48,572 nt of DNA from SIG622 sp045604705 (GTDB lineage Bacteria > Bacillota > Clostridia > Oscillospirales > CAG-382): NCBI GenBank assembly GCA_045604705.1, contig JAZUOO010000044.1, forward strand, positions 1 to 48,572. The letters run 5' to 3'. Positions 24,038 to 31,760 of the stretch are shown one piece after another; within the stretch, counting starts at the first letter, position 1, and every line of letters begins with the position of its first letter. Made by a program: the position numbers and the translations under genes. Below the pieces are notes generated by a model. The model was not told where the DNA came from. It did no database searches and saw only the letters and a program-made list of their open reading frames with translations.

Positions 24038-24066
24038 TTGACATTCTCACAAGAATATGTTACAAT
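24038..24066 (+). promoter_or_regulatory. sigma-A promoter of the acetyltransferase gene
   Basis: TTGACA (24038-24043), 17 bp, TACAAT (24061-24066), 53 bp before the ATG at 24120. Confidence 0.8.
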
Positions 24067-24119
24067 ATAGTATTATAATAGTACAGAAATCGAAACAAAA
24101 TAAAAAAGGAATAAATTTT

Positions 24120-24659
24120 ATGCTCATAAAAGAACTTCCTCGCGAAAACTACGAAGACTACGTATTAAACTATACCTACACCTCCGACAGTCACTACAAG
24201 TCACAGCTTGTTGAAGATGATAACGGCTTCTCTTTCAGATTCACAAAGGAAAAGCTTCCGGAGATTCTCGAGCGTGACTGCTGTGATACCTTGTTCCAGC
24301 CCTATTGGCAAGGAGTCACCGCCTACGGAGTATTCAACGATGAATCGGAAAAAGACCCATACGCCGTAATGGAGCTGGCAAGAGAAGAATGGAACAACCG
24401 CCTTGTCATAACCCAGCTTCTCGTTGTGCCGGAAAAGAGAGGACAGGGAATAGGCAGAAAACTCGTTGACCTGGCAATAAATATCGCCGAAAAGGAAGAT
24501 TATCGCCTTATAACACTCGAAACTCAGACCTGCAACATCCCCGCAATAGAATTCTATAAAAAATGCGGCTTTAAATTTGCCGGTACCAATCTCCACTTCT
24601 ACTCCAACGATGACATTTCCGAAAACGAAGTAATGATAGAAATGGTAATGCTTTTCTAA
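24120..24659 (+). CDS. GNAT acetyltransferase, SatA-like (streptothricin acetyltransferase type)
   Basis: The ATG at 24120 has AAAAAGGA upstream. A longer frame starting at 24057 would overlap the promoter. The 179 residues carry the GNAT acetyl-CoA-binding segment ITQLLVVPEKRGQGIGRKLV (R/QGxGxG motif A). Next are ITLETQTCNIPAIEFYKKCG and FKFAGTNLHFYSNDD. The LETQ-x-N-x-x-A-x-x-FY pattern and the C-terminal strand resemble the streptothricin acetyltransferase SatA group, although many such proteins acetylate unknown small amines. It is a cytosolic single-gene unit under a strong promoter. Resistance is a possibility, not a conclusion. Confidence 0.85.
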   Translation: MLIKELPRENYEDYVLNYTYTSDSHYKSQLVEDDNGFSFRFTKEKLPEILERDCCDTLFQPYWQGVTAYGVFNDESEKDPYAVMELAREEWNNRLVITQLLVVPEKRGQGIGRKLVDLAINIAEKEDYRLITLETQTCNIPAIEFYKKCGFKFAGTNLHFYSNDDISENEVMIEMVMLF

Positions 24660-24740
24660 AAAAGCACCCCAAAAGTTAACACCCCATAATCCCCTTGTAT
24701 GGGGAGCGTATGCGAGCCTTGTAAATATAAAGTTCTTTGC

Positions 24741-24764
24741 CTCTCTTTCTTTCAAGAAAGAGAG
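24741..24764. repeat. intergenic hairpin with a GCCGCCGGAGGCCCCC-type tail
   Basis: CTCTCTTTC (24741-24749) pairs with GAAAGAGAG (24756-24764) and is followed by a GC-rich CCGCCGGAGGCCCCC. An additional small hairpin, CCCC-TTGTAT-GGGG, lies about 50 bp earlier. There is no T-run, so this looks like a dispersed intergenic repeat or a leader structure of gltX rather than a terminator. Confidence 0.5.
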
Positions 24765-24809
24765 CCGCCGGAGGCCCCCGTAATAATAACCCGAAAGGAT
24801 AAAATATAT

Positions 24810-26477
24810 ATGGATACAACAAAGCTTTTAAAACTCACAAGCCTCATGTTCCCTGAACTGACAGACACAGACACGATCGAGTCTCTCGAGGAAAAGTTCC
24901 CGAAAAGAAACATCTCGGAGAACGCCAAGGTAACAAGAATAGCCCCCAGCCCCACAGGCTCAATGCATCTCGGTAACCTCTACGGTGCACTTGCAGATGA
25001 AAGAATAGCCCACTCTGCAGCACCGGACGGCGTATTCTACCTCAGAATAGAAAATACCGATGACAAGAGAGAGGTTCCGGGTGCCGTAGAAAAAATAATC
25101 AAATACCTCGGTGCATTCGGCATCTCCTTCGATGAAGGTGCAACAAACGATGGCGACATGGGTGAATACGGTCCATACCGTCAGCGCGACAGAGCAAAGA
25201 TATACCATATTGTCGCAAAGAAGCTCATCCTTGATGGTAGAGCATATCCCTGCTTCTGTAGTGAAACCGACCTCGAAGCGGCACACAAAGCTCAGGAAGA
25301 AAACAAAGAAAACTTTGGCTATTATGGTAAATACGCAGTTCACAGAGACATGGATATTGACGAAGCAATAACAAAAATTGAAGCAGGTGAAAGTTACGTT
25401 CTCCGCTTCAAGTCCATGGGCGATCCTGCAAAGAAAGTGGACTTCAAGGATCAGATAAAAGGCAAGCTCTCCTTCCCGCAGAACGATCAGGATTTCGTAC
25501 TTCTCAAATCCGATGGTATCCCCACATACCATTTCGCTCATGTAGTTGACGACCACTTCATGAGAACAACCGACGTTGTAAGAGGCGAGGAATGGCTCTC
25601 AACTCTCCCGTGGCACGTAGAGCTCTGGCAGGCTTGCGGATTTAAAATGCCAAGATTCTGTCATACGGCACAGGTTATGAAGCTGGACGAGGAAACAGGG
25701 ACCAAAAGAAAAATGTCCAAGCGTAAGGACCCGGAATGTACCCTCGGTTTCTACTTTGAAAAGGGTTACCCCGCAAAGTCGGTAATAGAATACCTCATGA
25801 CACTCCTGAACTCAAACTACGAGCAGTGGAGAAGTGCAAACAAGGAAGCATCTTATAAAGACTTCGCATTCAAAGCCTCCAACATGGGTAACTCCGGCGC
25901 AATGTTCGACCTTGCAAAGTTCAACGACGTATCAAAGAACATTATTGCCATGATGCCCGCAGAAGAAGTATACGAGGGCGTTGTCGCGTGGGCGTCCGAA
26001 AACGATGAGGAATTTGCAAAGATACTCACTGCTGACGAAGCATACGCAAAAGCATACCTCTCCATCGGCAGAGGCGGCAAAAAGCCGAGAAAGGATTTCG
26101 CTTGCTGGTCTGAAGTGAAAGCATTCGTTTCCTACTACTACGACAACCTCTTTGCCATAGAGGACGAGTATCCCGAAAATGTACCTGCCGATGAAAGAAA
26201 AGCAATGCTCGCCGAATATATCGGAATGTATGACATCTCAGACGATAATAATACCTGGTTTGAAAAGGTAAAGACACTCTCGGAAAAATACGGTTATACC
26301 TCCGATATGAAAGCCTATAAGGCAGACCCCACAGCTTTCAAGGGTAGTATCACCGACGTTTCCAACATCATCAGAGTCGCAATAACCGGTAGGCTTAACT
26401 CTCCCGACCTGTGTACGGTAATGAGCGTTATCGGTGCGGACAGAGTAAAGACAAGACTCGAAAACGCCGCAAAGTAA
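24810..26477 (+). CDS. gltX: glutamyl-tRNA synthetase, divergent long clostridial form
   Basis: Class I synthetase charging tRNA-Glu. The ATG at 24810 is taken as start (GAAAGGAT upstream); the frame opens further upstream but without a ribosome site. The 555 residues have an unusual N-terminal helical extension of about 40 residues (KLLKLTSLMFPELTDTDTIE). The catalytic core then begins at VTRIAPSPTGSMHLGNLYGA (HIGH-type HLGN at 53-56). YLRIENTDDKREVPG, GPYRQRDRAKIY and the KMSKS-type motif KMSKR (301-305) follow. The C-terminal anticodon domain is divergent. It is followed 40 bp later by glnS, so the organism charges Gln directly and this enzyme need not misacylate tRNA-Gln. Confidence 0.93.
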   Translation: MDTTKLLKLTSLMFPELTDTDTIESLEEKFPKRNISENAKVTRIAPSPTGSMHLGNLYGALADERIAHSAAPDGVFYLRIENTDDKREVPGAVEKIIKYLGAFGISFDEGATNDGDMGEYGPYRQRDRAKIYHIVAKKLILDGRAYPCFCSETDLEAAHKAQEENKENFGYYGKYAVHRDMDIDEAITKIEAGESYVLRFKSMGDPAKKVDFKDQIKGKLSFPQNDQDFVLLKSDGIPTYHFAHVVDDHFMRTTDVVRGEEWLSTLPWHVELWQACGFKMPRFCHTAQVMKLDEETGTKRKMSKRKDPECTLGFYFEKGYPAKSVIEYLMTLLNSNYEQWRSANKEASYKDFAFKASNMGNSGAMFDLAKFNDVSKNIIAMMPAEEVYEGVVAWASENDEEFAKILTADEAYAKAYLSIGRGGKKPRKDFACWSEVKAFVSYYYDNLFAIEDEYPENVPADERKAMLAEYIGMYDISDDNNTWFEKVKTLSEKYGYTSDMKAYKADPTAFKGSITDVSNIIRVAITGRLNSPDLCTVMSVIGADRVKTRLENAAK

Positions 26478-26517
26478 AAACGGAATATAAAATTTTAATG
26501 TAAAAGAGGAAAAAACA

Positions 26518-28191
26518 ATGTCAGAAGAAATACTCTCCACATCCAATTTCATTCACGACGAAATCGACGAAGACATAGCATCGGGTATCTGTAAAAAGGT
26601 ACACACAAGATTCCCGCCGGAACCCAACGGCTACCTCCACATAGGCTCCGCAAAGGCTATCTGGATTAACACCATGACAGCAAAGAAGTACGGCGGACTT
26701 TTCAACCTCAGATTTGACGATACCAACCCCGCAAAGGAAGACAACGAATTTGTAGAATCCATTCAGGAAGACCTCCACTGGCTTGGTGCAGATCCAACAG
26801 GCGGTATATTCTACGGCTCTGATTATTTCGATAAATGTTACGAATACGCAGTAAAGCTTATAAAAGACGGAAAAGCATATGTATGTGACCTCTCTCCCGA
26901 TGAAATGCGTGAGTACAGAGGCACACTTACAGAACCGGGTAAGGACAGCCCCTACAGAAACAGAACAGTGGAAGAAAACCTCGACCTCTTTGAAAGAATG
27001 AAAAACGGAGAGTTTGAAGACGGCTCAAGAACTCTCAGAGCAAAGATAGACATGGCATCCCCCAACATCAATATGCGTGACCCGGCAATCTACAGAATAG
27101 TCCATGTAACCCACCACAGACAGGGAAACAAATGGTGCATCTATCCTCTCTACGACTTCGCACACCCAATTCAGGATGCAATGGAAGGAATAACACACTC
27201 CCTTTGCTCCATAGAGTTTAGAAACCACAGACCTCTCTACGACTGGGTTATAGAAAATATCGGTGTTGATAACAAGCCCAATCCCAAGCAGAGAGAATTC
27301 GCAAGAATGAACGTTACCTACACAGTAATGTCCAAGAGATACCTGCGAGCACTTGTCGAGGAAAACCTGGTTGACGGCTGGGACGACCCCAGAATGCCCA
27401 CACTCTGCGGACTTCGCAGAAGAGGTTATACTCCCTCTGCTATTTTTGAGTTTGTAAAACGTTCCGGTATCTCCACAGCTCTCTCCCTTTGTGACATCGG
27501 ACTTCTCGAACACTGCATAAGAGAAGAGCTCAACGAAAGTGCAACAAGAAGAATGGCAGTTCTTGAACCCTTAAAGCTTGAAATCACAAATTTTGGCGAT
27601 GAAACCGAATACTTTGACGTAGCAAACAATCCTCAGAACCCGGAAGCAGGCACAAGAAAAGTCCCCTTCACCAAGGAAGTATACATCGAAAGAGGCGACT
27701 TCTCCGATAATCCTCCGCCAAAGTTCCAGCGTCTTAAACCCGGCGGAGAGGTAAGACTTGCAGGTGCATACATCGTAAAATGTGAAGAAGTAATTTATGA
27801 CAAAGACGGCAACGTAGAAAAGGTACTCTGCACTGCAGACCTTGAAACAAAGAACAATATGCCCGTCGACGGTAGAAAGGTGAGAGGCACAATCCACTGG
27901 GTAAGCTGCGAACACAATATCGAAGCAAACATAAACCTATATGAACACCTCTTTACAATCGAAGACACAGGTGCAATTCCCGAGGACAAATCCTTCCGTG
28001 ACTACCTCAACCCCGAAAGCCACAAAAAGATAGTCGGTGCAAAGCTTGAAGTATCTCTTGCTGACGCAAAGCCCGGCGACAAATTCCAGTTTGTAAGAAC
28101 TGGCTACTTCTGCCTGGACTCAAAGCACCCGGGTGAGTTCAACAGAATAGAAACCCTCAAGGACAGCTTTGGTAAGACACTTCAGAAATAA
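26518..28191 (+). CDS. glnS: glutaminyl-tRNA synthetase
   Basis: Class I synthetase that attaches glutamine directly to tRNA-Gln. The 557 residues carry VHTRFPPEPNGYLHIGSAKA (HIGS at 41-44), LRFDDTNPAKEDNEFVESI, YPLYDFAHPIQDAMEGITHS and the KMSKS-type loop TVMSKRYL (MSKR 271-274). The C-terminal beta-barrel anticodon domains include RLKPGGEVRLAGAYIVKCEE. The length and the GFPPEPNGYLHIGHAK-like signature distinguish GlnRS from GluRS. Most Firmicutes lack it and use GatCAB, so it is likely an ancient acquisition, shared by several Clostridia. AGAGGAA precedes the ATG. It forms a two-gene unit with gltX, ended by a terminator at 28200. Confidence 0.96.
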   Translation: MSEEILSTSNFIHDEIDEDIASGICKKVHTRFPPEPNGYLHIGSAKAIWINTMTAKKYGGLFNLRFDDTNPAKEDNEFVESIQEDLHWLGADPTGGIFYGSDYFDKCYEYAVKLIKDGKAYVCDLSPDEMREYRGTLTEPGKDSPYRNRTVEENLDLFERMKNGEFEDGSRTLRAKIDMASPNINMRDPAIYRIVHVTHHRQGNKWCIYPLYDFAHPIQDAMEGITHSLCSIEFRNHRPLYDWVIENIGVDNKPNPKQREFARMNVTYTVMSKRYLRALVEENLVDGWDDPRMPTLCGLRRRGYTPSAIFEFVKRSGISTALSLCDIGLLEHCIREELNESATRRMAVLEPLKLEITNFGDETEYFDVANNPQNPEAGTRKVPFTKEVYIERGDFSDNPPPKFQRLKPGGEVRLAGAYIVKCEEVIYDKDGNVEKVLCTADLETKNNMPVDGRKVRGTIHWVSCEHNIEANINLYEHLFTIEDTGAIPEDKSFRDYLNPESHKKIVGAKLEVSLADAKPGDKFQFVRTGYFCLDSKHPGEFNRIETLKDSFGKTLQK

Positions 28192-28199
28192 AACACAAA

Positions 28200-28233
28200 A
28201 CTCCTCCCAAATAACGGGGGGAGTACATTTTTT
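28200..28233 (+). terminator. gltX-glnS terminator
   Basis: ACTCCTCCC (28200-28208) pairs with GGGGGGAGT (28216-28224), then ACATTTTTT. It sits between convergent genes and touches the stop of the gene at 28232. Confidence 0.85.
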
Positions 28234-28642
28234 ACTCACTAAACGCAAACCTGAAACCCTTACAAACAAAACAGCATACCAACGATAGCAAAAACCATAC
28301 CAGTGAAAACAGCACACATATCTGTCCTCCCAAATTCAACGGCAGTCCAGAATAGTCCCAAATACCTAACCCCAGCCACACATTAAGTATAAGTCCGAAA
28401 ACAAGCTCCGTAAAAGTAATGACAAGAGCATACAAAAGATTCCTCACAATAAAAGAGACCCTGTCCCGAAACCGACCTTCAAAATAATAAATAAAAACAA
28501 GACAACTCCCTCCGAGAATCAACATTGCAGGATGCGTATATCCCCGCCATAAAATCTCCAGTGCCCCGTAAACAAAAGAACCGAATAAAAACACCAATAC
28601 TCCAAGTCTTATATCCGTCATCACATTTTTCGATTTTTCCAT
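28232..28642 (-). CDS. putative ABC-transporter type IV permease-like membrane protein (CmpB family)
   Basis: The 136-residue protein has about four membrane helices. The pattern YGALEILWRGYTHPAMLILG, then YYFEGRFRDRV, FTELVFGLILNVWLGLGIWD and SLVWFLLSLV matches PF06541, labelled ABC_trans_CmpB or putative ABC-transporter type IV, where no ATPase partner is normally adjacent and transport has not been shown. A moderate AAAGGA ribosome site precedes the ATG. Some relatives are about twice this length, so this is the short form. No partner gene is visible on either side. Confidence 0.82.
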   Translation of the reverse strand: MEKSKNVMTDIRLGVLVFLFGSFVYGALEILWRGYTHPAMLILGGSCLVFIYYFEGRFRDRVSFIVRNLLYALVITFTELVFGLILNVWLGLGIWDYSGLPLNLGGQICVLFSLVWFLLSLVCCFVCKGFRFAFSE

Positions 28643-28779
28643 ATATCAACCATCCTTTTTGCAATACACAAAAGCTATTTTTACCACCAAAAATATTCCT
28701 ATTCGTTCCAGGGGAAATTTTCTTGTTGAAAAGTTTTTTATCGTATGAATTTCCAATGCCGGAAATTATAGTAAAACTA

Positions 28780-28808
28780 TTGACAGATTAATGAATTTGT
28801 GATATAAT
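28780..28808 (+). promoter_or_regulatory. sigma-A promoter of the acyltransferase gene
   Basis: Perfect match: TTGACA (28780-28785), 17 bp, TATAAT (28803-28808), 33 bp before the ATG. Confidence 0.85.
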
Positions 28809-28841
28809 GCCGCGTATTGAACTAAAAGTAGGAGAAGCTTA

Positions 28842-29951
28842 ATGAATCGTCGAAAACAAGAACTGTCAGTGCTTAATGTTCTTTTTTGCCTGATGGTAAT
28901 AATGATACATATTTTGTCATATCCCGTAACAGGCTATGAACCGGGAAGCTTAAAGTATAATTTTTTCATACTGCCATGGCGAATGATCACCTTTGTGGTT
29001 CAGGGCTTTATTTTCCTCGCAGGCGTAAAGCTTTTCCTTACAAAAAAGGACGAGGTGAGCTATGGTTTATATCTTAAAAAACGTTTCAAAGCAATCCTCT
29101 TGCCCTACGTGTTCTGTAGTGTATTTTACTGCATCTTCTATATCTTTAATTACAAATATACCATAACCCTGGATTATTACCTTACTCATCTTATTTCCGG
29201 GAACCTCTGTGCACACTTTTATTTTGTGCCGCTTCTTGTACAGTTCGACCTTTTGTTGCCCTTATGGAAAAGAATAGTCAATAAATATTCACCTTTGCTT
29301 GTAATTCCGGTGTTTTTTATCGCAAGCACATATTTTGAAATCCATATGCAATCAATAGTAAACATCATCTTAAAGGACTCAGTTAATATTTTCAACGACA
29401 GACTTTTCACAACCTATATGTCCTACTGGATTATCGGTTGTTATGCCGGAAAATATTACGACGAATTTTGCAGCATCCTGAAAAAGAATTTCAGATTCAT
29501 ATGTATGGTGTTCGGCATAATGTTTGCCTTGTGTGTCTCGGCAAGTATTGCAGTATATAACGGCATAGCGGCAATACCGAATTACAGTACAATTCTCTAC
29601 TTATATTTCATTTGTGCAATAATATTCCTTTTTGCAGTGTCTTTGAAGCTTCCGGAAAACATAACAGACAGAATCCCACTTTTTAAGTTCATTGACAGCC
29701 AAAGCTACGATATATATCTCTGGCATATGCTTGTATTGCTTACAGCAGACATCTTTGTCAGAGAACTTGGACTTGTAATGCAAAGTCTTGCCTTTATGTT
29801 TAGAGTTTCGTTCGTATATATCTTTACAGTATTATTTGTAATGATTTTGAAAAAACTGCGTGAAAAAATCAACCCAACACCAATTCCTGTAATCAAATTT
29901 GTAAAACAAAAGCGTTTTAAAGTCAAGTATAACAAAAAAGCCGGCCGCTGA
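28842..29951 (+). CDS. acyltransferase 3 family membrane protein
   Basis: The 369-residue polytopic protein has about ten membrane helices. It begins MNRRKQELSVLNVLFCLMVI with MIHI shortly after, the place where acyltransferase-3 proteins carry the conserved catalytic-type His. YLKKRFKAILLPYVFCSVFY, HFYFVPLLVQFDLLLPLWKR and FIDSQSYDIYLWHMLVLL are further family features. Members transfer acetyl or succinyl groups to cell-surface polysaccharide, peptidoglycan or lipid. No glycan gene cluster is adjacent, so the acceptor cannot be inferred. The C-terminal tail is strongly basic (KFVKQKRFKVKYNKKAGR). The single gene has a consensus promoter and a terminator overlapping its stop. Confidence 0.88.
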   Translation: MNRRKQELSVLNVLFCLMVIMIHILSYPVTGYEPGSLKYNFFILPWRMITFVVQGFIFLAGVKLFLTKKDEVSYGLYLKKRFKAILLPYVFCSVFYCIFYIFNYKYTITLDYYLTHLISGNLCAHFYFVPLLVQFDLLLPLWKRIVNKYSPLLVIPVFFIASTYFEIHMQSIVNIILKDSVNIFNDRLFTTYMSYWIIGCYAGKYYDEFCSILKKNFRFICMVFGIMFALCVSASIAVYNGIAAIPNYSTILYLYFICAIIFLFAVSLKLPENITDRIPLFKFIDSQSYDIYLWHMLVLLTADIFVRELGLVMQSLAFMFRVSFVYIFTVLFVMILKKLREKINPTPIPVIKFVKQKRFKVKYNKKAGR

Positions 29952-29962
29952 AGCCGGTTTTT
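29934..29962 (+). terminator. terminator overlapping the acyltransferase stop codon
   Basis: AAAAAGCCGGC pairs with GCCGGTTTTT around CGCTGAA, and the loop contains the TGA stop (29949-29951). Confidence 0.75.
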
Positions 29963-30006
29963 ACTTGCATCAATTTCAAATAAAAATCAAAGCTCAAATC
30001 ACAGTA

Positions 30007-30543
30007 TCAATAAGTAAACTTACTCTTTACCAGTGACTTGATATGTTTAAAAGTTTCTTTCTCACCCTTATCTCTGAGCATTACAAGAAAGCTCTCCAGC
30101 AAATCCGAAGTCTCCTTGTGAATTGATCTCGAGGGCTTACCTCTTTCAAAGTAATCATAAGGATGACTATCCGTATATTTGTCACCCTGATAAATTTTGC
30201 TGGCAGCAACCCTGTCGCAGAACATCTCTACAACAAAAATGAAAGGCATCTTCACCGGCATAACACGACGCTCAACCATATTGTAATCCGTCCAATACTC
30301 AAAATGATGCCTGTTTCTACCCTTGTGATGAAGCCACGCCGATGAATATCCTTTCTCGTTTCTCTCTGCTTCATTTGGGCTCCTTGTCCCGAGATAATAC
30401 TTTGCTCCGGGTATAAACTCTGTGGGCGTATATTTTGATAGATCATGCAGAAGTCCTCTCTTAAGTATCCCGCATTTAACACAGTGATAAATAACCTTGT
30501 GCCTGTGTTTTGTAATAGTTATAAAATGTCCGATGGGATTCAT
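30007..30543 (-). CDS. DUF5662 family protein
   Basis: The 178-residue soluble protein is rich in His and aromatic residues. It contains YHCVKCGILKRGLLHDLSKY, SAWLHHKGRNRHHFEYWTDY, and VVEMFCDRVAASKIYQGDKY. The HHKGRNRHHFEYW segment is the hallmark of DUF5662, widespread in Clostridia. The His/Asp pattern (HD near residue 33, HH pairs near 90 and 97) looks like a metal-binding helical HD-type fold, but no activity is known. A good AAAGGACAGG site precedes the ATG. It is followed 32 bp upstream by the LacI-like gene, possibly in one transcript. Confidence 0.85.
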   Translation of the reverse strand: MNPIGHFITITKHRHKVIYHCVKCGILKRGLLHDLSKYTPTEFIPGAKYYLGTRSPNEAERNEKGYSSAWLHHKGRNRHHFEYWTDYNMVERRVMPVKMPFIFVVEMFCDRVAASKIYQGDKYTDSHPYDYFERGKPSRSIHKETSDLLESFLVMLRDKGEKETFKHIKSLVKSKFTY

Positions 30544-30575
30544 TTTTCCTGTCCTTTCAATGTGTCAAATAAAAA

Positions 30576-31268
30576 TCAGAGCAGCCAGATAAACTCTTGC
30601 TTTTTCATATCCTCTGCCGGTTTCTTAACCTGTTCTTCAGTCTTAATACTATTCTTTACATCTGCAGACTTTTTCTTACCTCCGGACTTAGTCACGGATG
30701 CTTTTTTATCTCCAGTTGCTTTCACTGGCTTCTTTTTTACCACATGCTTATCAATATTACCACAGGAAAGAACAGCTTCACACAAAGCCTTTGCACTATC
30801 CATCGCCGCCCCTTTAACTGGAGCCTCAAGCCGTACAACCATAGCACCTGCTTCCGAAAGTCTCTTTTCAAGCTCATCATTTCTTCCAAATATAACAAAC
30901 CCGTCAGCTTTCTTCTGCTGTGTAATCTTCAGGCATTCATCAATATCCGCCTTTTCTTCGGGACTTCCGACAATAATAAGATTATACCCAAATGTCGAAA
31001 GAGCCGAATTTAGCCCTGAAATAATATCTGCAAGACCATTCCCCGGCAAATCCGCAAAAACAAGTGCTGCATACCCGCATCTTCCAAGCTTTAGCATCTT
31101 CGAGGCGGCACTCGGGCAATACTCCATCTTTTCTGCCATTTGCAAGACTTTCAACTTTGTATTAGCACTTATTCCCATATCATTCTTACCGGAAAGCACA
31201 AAAGAAACCAGTGTTTGACTTACTCCCAGCGCCCGTGCAATATCCGTCATAGTAGTTTTCTTACTCAT
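30576..31268 (-). CDS. LacI-type DNA-binding protein, truncated effector domain with lysine-rich tail
   Basis: The 230 residues open with a complete LacI helix-turn-helix and hinge: TTMTDIARALGVSQTLVSFV, SGKNDMGISANTKLKVLQMA, YCPSAASKM. A periplasmic-binding-like N-subdomain follows (YAALVFADLPGNGLADIISG, YNLIIVGSPEEK, KKADGFVIFGRNDELEKRL). Where the second effector subdomain should begin (near residue 170) the sequence turns into a Lys-rich, low-complexity tail (KKKPVKATGDKKASVTKSGG). It ends in a conserved-looking MKKQEFIWLL. LacI regulators are about 330 residues, so half of the sugar-binding module is missing. It may bind DNA constitutively or sense through the tail. A palindrome in its own promoter suggests autoregulation. 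Confidence 0.82.
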   Translation of the reverse strand: MSKKTTMTDIARALGVSQTLVSFVLSGKNDMGISANTKLKVLQMAEKMEYCPSAASKMLKLGRCGYAALVFADLPGNGLADIISGLNSALSTFGYNLIIVGSPEEKADIDECLKITQQKKADGFVIFGRNDELEKRLSEAGAMVVRLEAPVKGAAMDSAKALCEAVLSCGNIDKHVVKKKPVKATGDKKASVTKSGGKKKSADVKNSIKTEEQVKKPAEDMKKQEFIWLL

Positions 31269-31277
31269 GTCAAGCTC

Positions 31278-31291
31278 CTAATAAGTATTAG
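31278..31291. promoter_or_regulatory. perfect 14-bp palindrome, probable autoregulatory operator
   Basis: CTAATAAGTATTAG has perfect 6-bp arms CTAATA/TATTAG around AG. It lies between the -10 (31299) and the ATG (31268) of the LacI-like gene and overlaps its ribosome site. The symmetric form and place suit a LacI-family operator. Confidence 0.55.
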
Positions 31292-31298
31292 TGATCTT

Positions 31299-31327
31299 AT
31301 TATATCACATCGTCCCGCTGTTGTCAA
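31299..31327 (-). promoter_or_regulatory. sigma-A promoter of the LacI-like gene
   Basis: Minus strand: TTGACA (31327-31322), 17 bp, TATAAT (31304-31299). Confidence 0.8.
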
Positions 31328-31349
31328 CAATAACTTTGAGGTGCAAACA

Positions 31350-31373
31350 AAAAAGGAGAAGCCGAAGCTCCCC
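31350..31373 (-). terminator. terminator of the 31-aa peptide gene
   Basis: On the minus strand GGGAGCTTCGGCTTCTCC forms an imperfect hairpin (GGAG with CTCC, inner GC-TTCG-GC) followed by TTTTTTG, 25 bp past the peptide stop. Confidence 0.6.
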
Positions 31374-31397
31374 CCGAGAACCGAACTCGGTTTTCAA

Positions 31398-31493
31398 TCA
31401 GCCACCGCAGAAGCAGCAAAGGAAAATAAGCGCGATGAGGATAATAAGCCAGATGTTGTCATTGTTAAAAGCATTAGCAAAGCAGTTACACAT
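31398..31493 (-). CDS. 31-residue cysteine-rich membrane peptide
   Basis: The frame starts at ATG 31493, 5 nt after a strong GGAGG, and encodes MCNCFANAFNNDNIWLIILI followed by ALIFLCCFCGG. A short polar Cys/Asn head precedes one membrane helix, and the end is a CC-F-C-GG cluster. Short Cys-rich one-helix peptides of this shape are frequent in sporulating Firmicutes (YjcZ-like or related). A CATATTATA -10 of the sigma-K type lies about 150 bp upstream, and a terminator follows. The ribosome site, promoter and terminator make it a good gene despite its size. The function is unknown, and spore-surface or membrane use is inference. Confidence 0.65.
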   Translation of the reverse strand: MCNCFANAFNNDNIWLIILIALIFLCCFCGG

Positions 31494-31615
31494 AATGTCC
31501 TCCGTTCCGCCGCCCTATCGCGGCAAGTAAAGCTGCAATATTTTAGGAAGCTACGGGTACCAAACTCCGAATATCGGTAGGTAAAAAATTTCACCCGAGA
31601 GCCTCCGACCCGTGT

Positions 31616-31636
31616 AGAGTGCCGCTTTCGCACTCT
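31616..31636 (-). other. hairpin in the leader of the 31-aa peptide gene
   Basis: Minus strand AGAGTGC, GAAAGCG, GCACTCT: a perfect 7-bp stem. It lies just downstream of the candidate promoter with no T-run after it, so a leader structure is more likely than a terminator. Confidence 0.4.
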
Positions 31637-31640
31637 GCTA

Positions 31641-31666
31641 TATAATATGCACCCACTGAATTTTGT
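31641..31666 (-). promoter_or_regulatory. candidate sigma-K-type promoter for the 31-aa peptide
   Basis: Minus strand: AC (31666-31665), 15 bp, CATATTATA (31649-31641), an exact match to CATAnnnTA. The information content is limited. Confidence 0.4.
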
Positions 31667-31721
31667 TTAAATGCTCCGCCATATCCTCATGCCAAAAAAT
31701 CCCCGCATTCCACACAAAAAA

Positions 31722-31748
31722 GAAAAAGCCGTATCGAAAAGATACGGC
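31722..31748 (-). terminator. terminator of the zinc-ribbon protein gene
   Basis: Minus strand GCCGTATC (31748-31741), TTTTC, GATACGGC (31735-31728), then TTTTTCTTTTTT. Perfect 8-bp stem, 12 bp past the stop. Confidence 0.9.
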
Positions 31749-31760
31749 AAAAGCAAAAAA

